Positions 6,374 through 13,052 of a stretch of 13,079 nucleotides of DNA are shown in pieces. The first letter of the stretch is position 1; the number at the start of each line of letters is the position of its first letter. The stretch covers positions 1-13,079 of the forward strand of contig PLZT01000334.1 in the NCBI GenBank assembly GCA_003152255.1. Direction: 5' to 3'. The stretch comes from Methylocystaceae bacterium. Lineage in GTDB: Bacteria; Pseudomonadota; Alphaproteobacteria; Rhizobiales; Beijerinckiaceae. Both the position numbers and the translations under genes were made by a program. Below the pieces are notes generated by a model. It was not told the DNA's origin. It ran no database searches and saw only the letters and a program-made list of their open reading frames with translations.

Positions 6374-7147
6374 TCACGTAATCGCCTGTCCCGGCTGATA
6401 GGCGCCGGGCGGGATCACGCCGGGCGTCACATAGGCGTGATGTAATGCGTCGAGCTGCGCCCACAAGACGCCGCACTTAAATCGCACGGCTTCGACACAG
6501 GCTTCCTGCTCGGCGCGGGTCAGCGCGTTTTTCTTTATATACTCCAGCGCGAAGTCGGCGTCGCGCGGCGCCTGGCTGAGGCGGCGCTTGAAATATGCCA
6601 TCACGCTATCGTCGATGAAGTCGTAATTTTCCAGCATTCCGGCGATGCGCTCCCTATGGATCGCCGGCGCGAATAATTCGGTCAGCGACGACGCCACGGC
6701 AACGACCAGCGGCTGCTCGACGACATAGCGAACATAGGCCTCGACCGCGAATTTGGTCGCCGGCAGCGCCCCGCGCCGCGAAATCACGTAATCGCGCGGC
6801 AGCCCCAGACCGTCGGTCAGCACCAGCCAACGCTCTATGCCGCCCGCTTCATCGCCCAGTCCGTCGTGATCGTGGACGCGGTGAATCCACTCACGGCGCA
6901 ATTCGCGGTCATGCGCGCGGCTCATGAAGGCCGCATCCTTGCGCGGCACCGCCTCTTGATAGCAATAGCGGTTGAGCGCCCAGGCGCGCACTTGCTCCTT
7001 GTTGAGCTTGCCGCCGTGCAGCAGTTTATGAAACGGATGCTTGTCGTGGTACTGCTCGGCGCCGACCGCGCGGATCGCGGCTTCGAACGCCTCTGGCGAC
7101 AGCCTCGGCGCGTCGAGATAGGCGTGCGATTCCAAAACGTCGTTCAT
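6374..7147 (-). CDS. pqqC: Pyrroloquinoline-quinone synthase PqqC
   Basis: PqqC catalyses the last step of PQQ formation, ring closure and eight-electron oxidation of AHQQ by O2 without a metal or added cofactor. The product is 257 aa, normal for a free-standing PqqC, with no fused PqqD tail. It is all-helical, with hallmark stretches YHDKHPFHKLLHGG (33-46) and NRYCYQEAVPRKDAAF (59-74). With a constant offset of ten, the Klebsiella active-site residues as I remember them are all kept: His34, Arg60, His94, His164, Arg167, Tyr185 and Lys224. ATG 7147 overlaps the pqqB stop (ATGA, 4-nt overlap), and the gene ends 2 nt before pqqDE, so the three genes should be translated together. The cytoplasmic product feeds PQQ-dependent periplasmic dehydrogenases such as methanol dehydrogenase. 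Confidence 0.97.
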   Translation of the reverse strand: MNDVLESHAYLDAPRLSPEAFEAAIRAVGAEQYHDKHPFHKLLHGGKLNKEQVRAWALNRYCYQEAVPRKDAAFMSRAHDRELRREWIHRVHDHDGLGDEAGGIERWLVLTDGLGLPRDYVISRRGALPATKFAVEAYVRYVVEQPLVVAVASSLTELFAPAIHRERIAGMLENYDFIDDSVMAYFKRRLSQAPRDADFALEYIKKNALTRAEQEACVEAVRFKCGVLWAQLDALHHAYVTPGVIPPGAYQPGQAIT

Positions 7148-8073
7148 AGCGCGATCTCCATCCCGTCTTCGCCGATTTCCCAACTCGCGGCCTCCGCTTC
7201 CGCGCGCTCTGGCGAGAAAGCGTTCAGCACCGGATTCGAATTGTTGATGTGCACGAAAATTTTGCGCGCGACATTGAGCTTCGAGAAGGCCTCGATCGAA
7301 CCGTCCGCGCCGCTCATATTGATGTGGCCCATGCGTGTCCCGGTCTTGCCGAGTAGGCCCTGGTCGATCATCTCGTTTTCGTGCCAGAGCGTGCCGTCGA
7401 ACATCACCAGTTCGGCGCCCGCGAGCCGCGCGGCCAGCCCCGCGTCGACGCCGGCGCAGCCGGGGATGTAAAAGAAGGATTTGCCGCTGGCCGTTTCGGT
7501 TATCTTGAGGCCGAGCGTGTCGCCCTCGGCGCTGCCGTAATTAGCTGCGAAAGCGTCTTCCAGCCAAAGCGCGATCTTGCCGGCGACGGGAAAAGCCTCG
7601 ACGCTAAGGCCGAGATCGACGCCGGCGCCGTGAATCGCCAACGGAGCCCCGAGCGGCAATTCCTCGCGCGCGACATAGGCGGGGGCGAGGACGTTGAAGA
7701 TTTTATTGGCGGCCAAGACGTCGAGCACGCGGCGCGCGCCATAGACCGTAAACGGCTGCGCCTCGCGCAGGTTGAGCAGCCCGGCGACATGATCGACATC
7801 GCCATTGGTGACCACGACCGCCTTGATCGGACTGGCCCGCACGCTGTCCTCTTGCCGCGGCGCGAGCGCCGGGCTCGCGGCGATTTGCTGGCGCAGATCG
7901 GGCGAGGCGTTGAGCAAAGCCCAGTCGCCCCCATTGGCGCTCACCGCCAGCGAGGATTGCGTGCGTGCGCTAAAGCCGGGCGCGCCAGCGCGCACGGCGC
8001 GGCAGTTGGCGCAATTGCAGTTCCATTGCGGGAAGCCGCCGCCGGCCCCGGAGCCCAAAATTCTGATCCGCAT
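7144..8073 (-). CDS. pqqB: PQQ biosynthesis protein PqqB
   Basis: PqqB is a metallo-beta-lactamase-fold protein, 309 aa, now regarded as an iron-dependent hydroxylase acting on the excised Glu-Tyr cross-link before PqqC. Signatures: MRIRILGSGAGGGFPQWNC at the N-terminus, the CxCxxC site at Cys19, Cys21 and Cys24 (structural zinc), and TNGDVDH at 89-95, where the fold's usual HxHxDH metal motif has become NxDxDH as is typical of PqqB. Further conserved segments are FDGT (226-229), His250 in MGHINMSG and His275 in FVHINNSNP. ATG 8073 begins at the conserved N-terminus; GAGG lies about 11 nt upstream, next to the 3' arm of a strong hairpin (8088-8115). It is the first pqq gene of the cluster: no pqqA precedes it in the 112-bp gap to pssA. 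Confidence 0.97.
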   Translation of the reverse strand: MRIRILGSGAGGGFPQWNCNCANCRAVRAGAPGFSARTQSSLAVSANGGDWALLNASPDLRQQIAASPALAPRQEDSVRASPIKAVVVTNGDVDHVAGLLNLREAQPFTVYGARRVLDVLAANKIFNVLAPAYVAREELPLGAPLAIHGAGVDLGLSVEAFPVAGKIALWLEDAFAANYGSAEGDTLGLKITETASGKSFFYIPGCAGVDAGLAARLAGAELVMFDGTLWHENEMIDQGLLGKTGTRMGHINMSGADGSIEAFSKLNVARKIFVHINNSNPVLNAFSPERAEAEAASWEIGEDGMEIAL

Positions 8074-8087
8074 CTTTTGCGCGTCCT

Positions 8088-8115
8088 CGGCGCGGGCTTA
8101 TTCGCCGACGCGCCG
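8088..8115 (-). promoter_or_regulatory. Strong RNA hairpin in the pssA-pqqB gap, beside the pqqB ribosome binding site
   Basis: In the minus-strand transcript CGGCGCG (8115-8109) and GGC (8106-8104) pair with GCC (8097-8095) and CGCGCCG (8094-8088), leaving a 6-nt loop GAAUAA and a 2-nt UC bulge, so ten pairs, nine of them G-C. The 3' arm ends at the G that begins GAGG, the pqqB ribosome binding site, and no T-run follows. It therefore looks like an intercistronic stability or translation-control element, not a terminator. Confidence 0.4.
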
Positions 8116-8185
8116 GGTCCCCCCTGTTTTTGTTGTTCTTGGTCCACTATGTCGGCGCCCGCCGCGCCTTGCAACTGTGGCGAAA

Positions 8186-9016
8186 TCACGCGGGTGGGGC
8201 GACCTTGGATTCCTCCTGCCGCGCCAAGGCGTTATAGCGGCGCAAGCCAAAGGGAATCAGCGCCAAATAGGCGAGACTGAGAGCGATCAATATCTCCATG
8301 GGATAGATCGCGAGCAGGAGCAGAAGCACCCCTCCGCCAAACAGCAGCGGAATGACGAGGTCGCGCGGCACGCGGCCGACACGCTTGCCTGAAAAATGCG
8401 GAATGCGGCTCGCCATTAGAAAGGCGATCATCAGCACATAGAGAATATAGAACGGCGCGAAGGCGCGAGACGCCGGCAATTCCAGCACCGATAGGTGCAG
8501 ATAGAGCGGCAGCAGCACCGTCACCGCGCCCGCTGGCGACGGCATGCCGACAAAAAAATCGCCATGCCAGGCGGGGCGCGCCGGGTCTTCCGACATCACG
8601 TTGAAGCGCGCCAGCCGCAGCGCGCAGGCGATGGCGAAGGCCAGCGCGGCGAACCAGCCAAAATTCTTGATTTCGTGCAGCGACCAGAAATACAGCAGCA
8701 GGGCCGGCGCGACCCCGAAATCGACGAAATCGGCGAGCGAATCGAGCTCGGCGCCAAAGCGCGACGTGCCCTTCAGCGCACGCGCCAGCCGCCCGTCGAG
8801 GCCGTCCAGCACCGCCGCCGCCATCACGGCGAGCACCGCGGTTTCGAATTTGCCCTCGACCGCATAGCGAATGGCTGTGAGGCCCATCGACAGGGCGAGC
8901 AGCGTGACGAGATTGGGCAACACCACGCGGATCGGAATTCTGCGGAAGCGTAAGCGCCGGCGCTCCAGCGGACTCAAAGTCGCGTTGGAACCCTCGAAGG
9001 ATTTTTCGTCGTTCAT
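8186..9016 (-). CDS. pssA: CDP-diacylglycerol--serine O-phosphatidyltransferase
   Basis: This membrane enzyme of the CDP-alcohol phosphotransferase family joins CDP-diacylglycerol and L-serine to give phosphatidylserine, the precursor of phosphatidylethanolamine. The product is 276 aa, with a charged Arg-rich N-terminus and about seven to eight membrane helices from residue 31 on. The catalytic signature DG-x2-AR-x8-G-x3-D-x3-D is perfect at 74-96 (Asp74, Gly75, Ala78, Arg79, Gly88, Asp92, Asp96). LRLARFNV (133-140) and GMPSPAGA (157-164) are typical of bacterial PssA. ATG 9016 lies in the first copy of a 14-bp tandem duplication; the second copy carries another ATG out of frame. The longer open frame to 9337 overlaps psd and lacks homology. 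psd lies 40 bp upstream on the same strand, so the two consecutive steps are probably co-transcribed. Confidence 0.95.
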   Translation of the reverse strand: MNDEKSFEGSNATLSPLERRRLRFRRIPIRVVLPNLVTLLALSMGLTAIRYAVEGKFETAVLAVMAAAVLDGLDGRLARALKGTSRFGAELDSLADFVDFGVAPALLLYFWSLHEIKNFGWFAALAFAIACALRLARFNVMSEDPARPAWHGDFFVGMPSPAGAVTVLLPLYLHLSVLELPASRAFAPFYILYVLMIAFLMASRIPHFSGKRVGRVPRDLVIPLLFGGGVLLLLLAIYPMEILIALSLAYLALIPFGLRRYNALARQEESKVAPPA

Positions 9017-9039
9017 GCGGGACTCTTCATGCGGGACTC
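9012..9039. repeat. 14-bp perfect tandem duplication over the pssA start
   Basis: TTCATGCGGGACTC occurs at 9012-9025 and again at 9026-9039 with no mismatch and no spacer. Each copy contributes an ATG on the minus strand (9030-9028 and 9016-9014). Because 14 is not a multiple of three, the upstream ATG is out of frame with pssA. It reads Met-Lys-Ser-Pro-Ala and then a TGA that overlaps the pssA ATG (ATGA). Confidence 0.95.
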
Positions 9040-9056
9040 TGAGGTTAAGCCATCCG

Positions 9057-9755
9057 TCAACCGGACTTGAAGGACAGCGCTGGCGTATGAGCCGTGAGAT
9101 CGGCGAGCACGGTTTCGCCGGCGATCGCGCGCGAGCCGATCGCCACGGTGGGCCGCGCATAGGTCGGCATATAGACATCCACGCGCGAGCCGAAGCGGAT
9201 AAGCCCGAAACGGTCGCCGACACCGATGCTTTCGCCCTCCTGGACGAAGGACACGATGCGACGGGCGACAAGACCGGCGATCTGCACGACGCCGAAGCGC
9301 CCCTGCGGCGCTTCGATGACGAGGCCGTTGCGTTCATTGTCCTCGCTGGCCTTGTCGAGGTCCGCGTTGACGAACAGGCCCGGTCTATAGGCGATCCGCG
9401 AAATGCGTCCGGTGATCGGCGCGCGGTTCACATGGCAGTCGAAGACGCTCATGAACACCGAGACGCGCTGCATCGGCTCGGCTCCAAGGCCAAGTTCCGC
9501 CGGCGGCAGAAAAAAGCCAATGGAACAGACGACGCCATCGGCCGGCGACACCACGAGGCCTTCGCGCAGCGGCGTGACGCGCGGCGGATCGCGAAAGAAA
9601 TAGACGCACCAGGCGGTGGCGATAAATCCGATCCAGCCGAGCGTGCCCGAAATCCAATGCGCGAGGAACGCGACGATCGCGAAGCCCGCGATGAAAATAT
9701 AGCCCTCGGGATGAATCGGAACCAGCGACTTGCGAACGGAATCAATGATCGACAT
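9057..9755 (-). CDS. psd: Phosphatidylserine decarboxylase proenzyme
   Basis: This pyruvoyl enzyme removes CO2 from phosphatidylserine to give phosphatidylethanolamine. At 232 aa it belongs to the short Psd type found in alphaproteobacteria. Residues 18-52 form one or two membrane-anchoring helices. SPADG (70-74) and FDCHVNRAP (105-113, His108) are conserved active-site regions. The self-cleavage site is RFGSRVDVY (187-195): cleavage between Gly189 and Ser190 should give a large beta chain and a 43-residue alpha chain with an N-terminal pyruvoyl group. ATG 9755 has GGGAG six bases upstream. The gene heads a minus-strand row psd-pssA-pqqB-pqqC-pqqDE and is divergent from cobS. Its product uses the PssA product directly, so the pair forms one pathway. 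Confidence 0.96.
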   Translation of the reverse strand: MSIIDSVRKSLVPIHPEGYIFIAGFAIVAFLAHWISGTLGWIGFIATAWCVYFFRDPPRVTPLREGLVVSPADGVVCSIGFFLPPAELGLGAEPMQRVSVFMSVFDCHVNRAPITGRISRIAYRPGLFVNADLDKASEDNERNGLVIEAPQGRFGVVQIAGLVARRIVSFVQEGESIGVGDRFGLIRFGSRVDVYMPTYARPTVAIGSRAIAGETVLADLTAHTPALSFKSG

Positions 9756-9911
9756 AAAGCTCTCCCGTTCTAAGTCAGAACCGCTGGATTGGGACTATCG
9801 CGCCGCTGTATTGCCATCTTGCGACGCAAAAGTCACGGGGGCCGGAAAGACTGCGCCGATCCGGCCGGTCAAAGCGCCCGGCCAACTAAGCCGCCCACGG
9901 AAGCCGCCGCC
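9756..9911. promoter_or_regulatory. Divergent psd/cobS control region
   Basis: This 156-bp gap must hold promoters for both psd and cobS, though I see no strong -35/-10 pair. It contains three small symmetrical elements: GTTCT-AAGTC-AGAAC (9767-9781, just before the psd ribosome binding site), TTGCG-A-CGCAA (9819-9829, a perfect 11-bp palindrome), and GGCCGG/CCGGCC (9840-9845 and 9861-9866). The palindrome at 9819 is the best candidate for a protein-binding site. No cobalamin riboswitch consensus was found. Confidence 0.35.
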
Positions 9912-10697
9912 ATGAACGACCTGCTGTCGCATCCTTTCGTCGAAGACCTGACGGCCTGCCTGCGATTCTATTCGCGCCTGAACCTGCCGGCGCCGCCAGG
10001 CGGCGCGGTGATGGCGGACTTTGGCAAGGCTTTGCGCGCATTGCCGGTCGCCGGGGCGATAATCGGCGGCGCCGGCGGCGCGGCGCTGTTTTGCGCGCGC
10101 GCTGTCGGGCTTCCGATTCTGCCGGCGGCGATCTGCGCCGTCGCCGCGCTGGTCGCGGTTACCGGAGCGCTGCACGAGGACGGGCTCGCCGATATCGCCG
10201 ACGGCTTTGGCGGCGGCGCGACGCGCGAGAAAAAATTGGAGATCATGCGCGACAGCCGGCTGGGCTCCTATGGCGCCATCGCCCTCGCCCTGGCGCTGAT
10301 GCTGCGCGTGACGTCGCTCGCCGCCCTGACCGAGCACGGCCTCGGCCTCGCCATATCAGCGCTGATTTGCGCCGGGGCGGTCTCGCGGACGGCCGGGCTT
10401 TTGCCGCTGCTGCTCTCCGCGCCCGCGCGCCGCGACGGCGCCGGCGCCGCCATGCCCCGCCCTGCCGGCGAAGCGCCGCGCCTCGCGCTGATCCTCGCTG
10501 GCGCGGCGTCGGCGCCTCTTCTATTCGCGGGAGTTTCCGTGGGCCAAGTGCTTTGCGCGGATCTAGCCGCCGCGCTCGCCGCTTTCGCCGTCACGCGGCT
10601 CGCCGAGCGCCAGATCGGCGGCTATACCGGCGACGTGCTGGGCGCGGCGCAACAGGTGGCGGAGATCGCCGTGCTGCTGGCGCTGAGCGCGAGATGA
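9912..10697 (+). CDS. cobS: Adenosylcobinamide-GDP ribazoletransferase (cobalamin synthase)
   Basis: CobS joins alpha-ribazole (or its phosphate) to adenosylcobinamide-GDP, the final assembly step of adenosylcobalamin, in the inner membrane. The product is 261 aa, the family length, with several Ala/Leu-rich membrane helices (for example 43-64, 70-86, 121-139, 191-208 and 211-228). The metal-binding signature HEDGLADIADG is at 88-98, MRDSRLGSYG follows at 112-121, and GGYTGDVLGAAQQ is at 236-248. The frame is open from further upstream, but ATG 9912 is right for the family, with GGAAG about nine bases before it. It stands alone: no cobT, cobU or cobC is present here. Its stop is only 5 nt from the dusA stop on the other strand, so transcripts of the two genes must overlap or end inside coding DNA. 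Confidence 0.95.
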   Translation: MNDLLSHPFVEDLTACLRFYSRLNLPAPPGGAVMADFGKALRALPVAGAIIGGAGGAALFCARAVGLPILPAAICAVAALVAVTGALHEDGLADIADGFGGGATREKKLEIMRDSRLGSYGAIALALALMLRVTSLAALTEHGLGLAISALICAGAVSRTAGLLPLLLSAPARRDGAGAAMPRPAGEAPRLALILAGAASAPLLFAGVSVGQVLCADLAAALAAFAVTRLAERQIGGYTGDVLGAAQQVAEIAVLLALSAR

Positions 10698-10702
10698 CCA
10701 GC

Positions 10703-11719
10703 CTATTCCGCCGCCGCCGTCTCCATCCGCGCCATCGCCCCTCGGACCTCGTCCACCGCCGCCAGCAAAACCTCGACGCCCACGCCGGGGCGCACGGCTT
10801 CGGCCGCCAAGCGCCGGCGGTAACTACGCGCGCCCGGCATTCCCGCGAACAGCCCGAGCATATGCCGCGTCATTGAGGACAGCCGCTCGCCTTGCGCCAG
10901 CCGCGCCTCGATATAGGGAAGAAACGCCTCCACCACCTCGAAGCAATCCTGGAGCGGCGCCGCCTCGCCAAATAGCTCCGGGTCGACGCGCAGCAGCAGC
11001 GCGGGGTCGTGATAGGCGCCCCGGCCAACCATCACGCCATCGACAAAGCCAAGCTGCTCGCGCATCGCCTCGATGGTCGCGAGGCCTCCGTTGATCGCGA
11101 TGGGCGCGTTTGGAAAGGCGCGCTTCAGCTCATGCACCAGCGCGTAGTCGAGCGGCGGAACATCGCGGTTTTCCTTTGGCGATAGCCCCTTGAGCCAAGC
11201 CTTGCGGGCGTGGACGATCAAAGCGTCGGCGCCCGCGTCCAAAACCTTCTCGGCGATGTCGAACAGCGCCGCGCGCGGCTCCTGATCGTCGACGCCGATG
11301 CGGCATTTGACAGTCACCGGCACGCTCACCGCGTCCTTCATCGCGCGCACGCAATCGGCGACAAGCATGGGACGCAGCAGAAGGCAGGCGCCGAAGGCTC
11401 CGTTTTGCACACGGTCCGACGGGCAGCCGACATTGAGATTGATTTCGTCGTAGCCGAAGGTTTCAGCGATCCGCGCGCAGGCGGCGAGATCGCGCGGTTC
11501 CGAGCCGCCGAGCTGAAAGGCCAGCGGCTGCTCGAAGGCGTCGAAGCCCATCAGCCGCGCGCGGTCGCCGTGAATGACGGCGCCGGTCGTCAGCATTTCC
11601 GTGTAAAGCCGCGCGCGCCGCGTCATCAACCGGTGCAGATAGCGGCAATGCCGATCCGTCCAATCCATCATCGGCGCCACGGAAAAGCGCCAGGAGCTGT
11701 TATTCGATATCCGATCCAT
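10703..11719 (-). CDS. dusA: tRNA-dihydrouridine(20/20a) synthase DusA
   Basis: This FMN-dependent, NADPH-using enzyme reduces uridine to dihydrouridine in the tRNA D-loop. The product is 338 aa, matching DusA. The FMN-binding TIM barrel opens with FSVAPMMDWTDRHCRYLHR (12-30). The catalytic Cys is Cys99 in NLNVGCPS, followed by the DusA-type VQNGAFGACLL. KCRIGVDD, then VHARKAWLKGLSPKENR, a subfamily mark of DusA against DusB/DusC, and INGG and VGRGAY for phosphate binding come later. ATG 11719 begins at the conserved N-terminus, with AAGG about nine bases upstream. The same frame is open to 12535, but that part lies across bpt in another frame and has no homology. bpt is 86 bp upstream on the same strand; a hairpin (11739-11765) lies between. 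Confidence 0.96.
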   Translation of the reverse strand: MDRISNNSSWRFSVAPMMDWTDRHCRYLHRLMTRRARLYTEMLTTGAVIHGDRARLMGFDAFEQPLAFQLGGSEPRDLAACARIAETFGYDEINLNVGCPSDRVQNGAFGACLLLRPMLVADCVRAMKDAVSVPVTVKCRIGVDDQEPRAALFDIAEKVLDAGADALIVHARKAWLKGLSPKENRDVPPLDYALVHELKRAFPNAPIAINGGLATIEAMREQLGFVDGVMVGRGAYHDPALLLRVDPELFGEAAPLQDCFEVVEAFLPYIEARLAQGERLSSMTRHMLGLFAGMPGARSYRRRLAAEAVRPGVGVEVLLAAVDEVRGAMARMETAAAE

Positions 11720-11738
11720 ATTCCTTCGACCTTGCCGA

Positions 11739-11765
11739 TTGTGGGGCGTAGCATGGCCGCCACAA
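11739..11765 (-). promoter_or_regulatory. Hairpin in the bpt-dusA gap
   Basis: TTGTGG-GGC (11739-11747) pairs with GCC-g-CCACAA (11756-11765) around an 8-nt loop, giving nine pairs with one bulged base. It ends 20 nt before the dusA ATG and has no T-run on the minus strand. It may be an mRNA processing or stability element in the dusA leader. Confidence 0.3.
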
Positions 11766-11805
11766 GGATCAAGGGCAAATTCGGAATATCGCGGCTTGAG
11801 GCGCG

Positions 11806-12525
11806 CTACCCTACCCTGCGCCAACCGTCCATGCCGAGCCGCTCCTGAGGCAAAAAGCGCGCTTTGTAATCCATTTTGGGCGAACCCTCGACCCAATAAC
11901 CAAGATATAAATGCTCCAGTCCAAGGTCGCGCGTCCGCTCCAAATGGTCCAAAATCATGAAAGCGCCGAGCGAGCGCGACTCGAGCCGCGGATCGAAGAA
12001 CGAATAAACCATGGAAAGACCGTCCGCGAGATAATCGGACAGACAACAAGCCACCAGCCCGCCCGTGTCGCGCGCGCGATACTCCAACAGCCGCGTCTCG
12101 ACATGGCTGTCCTCGATCATCATTTGATAATCGGAAAAGCCCATATCGGCCATGCCGCCGTCGCGATGGCGCGCGCAGACATAGGAGCGAAACAACTGAT
12201 ATTGTTCCGGCGTCGCGCGCGGCGGGCAGGCCGCGACTTCGATGTCGGCATTGCGCTTTTGCACACGCCGCAACGTCCGCGAAAGAGCGAAGTCGCAGAC
12301 CTTGACCCGCACGGACACGCATCGCCGACAGCTTTCGCACGCGGGGCGGTAGGCGATCGTCTGCGAGCGTCGAAACCCCGATTGCGTCAGAGTGTCGTTC
12401 AGCCCGACCGCGCGGCGCCCGATCAAATGCGTGAAGACCTTGCGTTCCTCCCGATCGGGAAGATAGGGACAAGGCGCGGGCGCGGTGAGATAAAATTGCG
12501 GCGCGTCGCGAGATTGTTTCGTCAC
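11806..12525 (-). CDS. bpt: Aspartate/glutamate leucyltransferase (Bpt, Ate family)
   Basis: This enzyme transfers leucine from Leu-tRNA to proteins with N-terminal Asp or Glu, which marks them for ClpS/ClpAP degradation through the bacterial N-end rule. The product is 239 aa, normal for the family. The N-terminal part has [13 protein letters not shown] (11-23) and [25 protein letters not shown] (50-74) with Cys63, Cys66 and Cys69, the conserved Cys region. The C-terminal acyltransferase-like part has YSFFDP (174-179), [11 protein letters not shown] (187-197) and [18 protein letters not shown] (207-224). The start is GTG at 12525: it is the only start after an in-frame TGA at 12534-12532, and GAGG lies about 11 nt upstream. 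Many alphaproteobacterial entries are named arginyltransferase; by length and motifs this one is the Bpt type. RDD lies 38 bp upstream. Confidence 0.93.
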   Translation of the reverse strand: MTKQSRDAPQFYLTAPAPCPYLPDREERKVFTHLIGRRAVGLNDTLTQSGFRRSQTIAYRPACESCRRCVSVRVKVCDFALSRTLRRVQKRNADIEVAACPPRATPEQYQLFRSYVCARHRDGGMADMGFSDYQMMIEDSHVETRLLEYRARDTGGLVACCLSDYLADGLSMVYSFFDPRLESRSLGAFMILDHLERTRDLGLEHLYLGYWVEGSPKMDYKARFLPQERLGMDGWRRVG

Positions 12526-12546
12526 GCGGCTTCATTCCTCTAATTT

Positions 12547-12562
12547 GCGCCGCCCGCGGCGC
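12547..12562 (-). promoter_or_regulatory. Perfect inverted repeat between the RDD gene and bpt
   Basis: GCGCCGC (12547-12553) and GCGGCGC (12556-12562) are separated by CC. In RNA this gives a compact, all G-C hairpin with a small loop, just before the bpt ribosome binding site. No T-run follows on the minus strand, so termination is unlikely; a role in mRNA processing or stability is a guess. Confidence 0.3.
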
Positions 12563-12563
12563 G

Positions 12564-13052
12564 CTAGGCTGCCGACGTCGGACGCCGCAGCACGATCACG
12601 TCGGCGAGAATATCATGTAAGCAGCGTTTGTCGCTGGTGATGAAAGATAACAACAGCAGGGGCGGCAGCAAGGTGGTGACATAAAACAGCACCGCGTGAA
12701 CGGCGGCGTTTATGAACGGCGTGCGTTCGCCCGTCATGGTGCGCATTTCGAGGTCCACTAACTTCATTCCAGGCGTCGCCATCCGCCAGCCGGAAACGGT
12801 AAGACCATTATAGAAAAACGCCACCAGCGGAAAAATCGGCGGCAGCAATATCGCCGTCATGCCAAAACTCAGGAACAACAGTCCAAAAAAAATCAACACC
12901 GAGAGCGTCGATACGAGTATAAAATCGAGGCATACGGCGACGATCCGGCGCGTGCGGACGCCGTCGAGCGCCGCCCGAGGGATGCGCGGCGGCGCGGCGA
13001 ACTCTCCCGCCGGCCGTGGTGGAACGCCGTCCTGACCGCCGCTGTAACTCAT
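12564..13052 (-). CDS. RDD family membrane protein
   Basis: The product is 162 aa with a Pro/Gly-rich cytoplasmic head (1-30) and about three hydrophobic segments (near 38-62, 66-85 and 114-138). The family mark, Arg-x2-Ala-x3-Asp, appears as Arg36, Ala39 and Asp43 at the start of the first helix. GWRMATPGMKLVDLEM (88-103) and KRCLHDILADVIVL (142-155) are the other two conserved blocks of RDD proteins. The function of the family is poorly defined; transport or ion exchange has been proposed for some members. ATG 13052 is supported by GAGGAAG about seven bases upstream. An RDD gene directly before an Ate/Bpt gene is a familiar arrangement in Rhizobiales, so the context agrees with the assignment. 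Confidence 0.9.
   Translation of the reverse strand: MSYSGGQDGVPPRPAGEFAAPPRIPRAALDGVRTRRIVAVCLDFILVSTLSVLIFFGLLFLSFGMTAILLPPIFPLVAFFYNGLTVSGWRMATPGMKLVDLEMRTMTGERTPFINAAVHAVLFYVTTLLPPLLLLSFITSDKRCLHDILADVIVLRRPTSAA

Noticed and set aside
4818..6398. A 526-codon plus-strand open frame opposite pqqDE
   Set aside because: It lies antisense to a clear PqqD-PqqE gene. Its product is an Arg/Gly/Asp-rich, low-complexity sequence with no domain, as expected from the mirror of GC-rich coding DNA.
8116..8150. T-rich plus-strand stretch after the 8088-8115 hairpin as a terminator
   Set aside because: No plus-strand gene lies upstream for it to end, and a C-run separates the stem from the T-run. The hairpin makes more sense in the minus-strand transcript.
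7381..8392. Long plus-strand frames opposite pqqB and pssA
   Set aside because: Both are antisense shadows of well-identified genes, with Arg/Ala-rich products lacking motifs.
9017..9337. Extension of pssA upstream into psd
   Set aside because: The added sequence is the out-of-frame reading of psd. The PssA family start fits ATG 9016.
9756..9911. Cobalamin riboswitch upstream of cobS
   Set aside because: The gap is too short for a typical element before the start, and I found neither the GCCACTG-type core nor the closing AGGAGACCTGCC-like box.
11720..12535. Extension of dusA upstream to an ATG at 12535
   Set aside because: The added 272 codons overlap bpt in another frame on the same strand, are Arg/Ser-rich, and match nothing. 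DusA homology begins at 11719.
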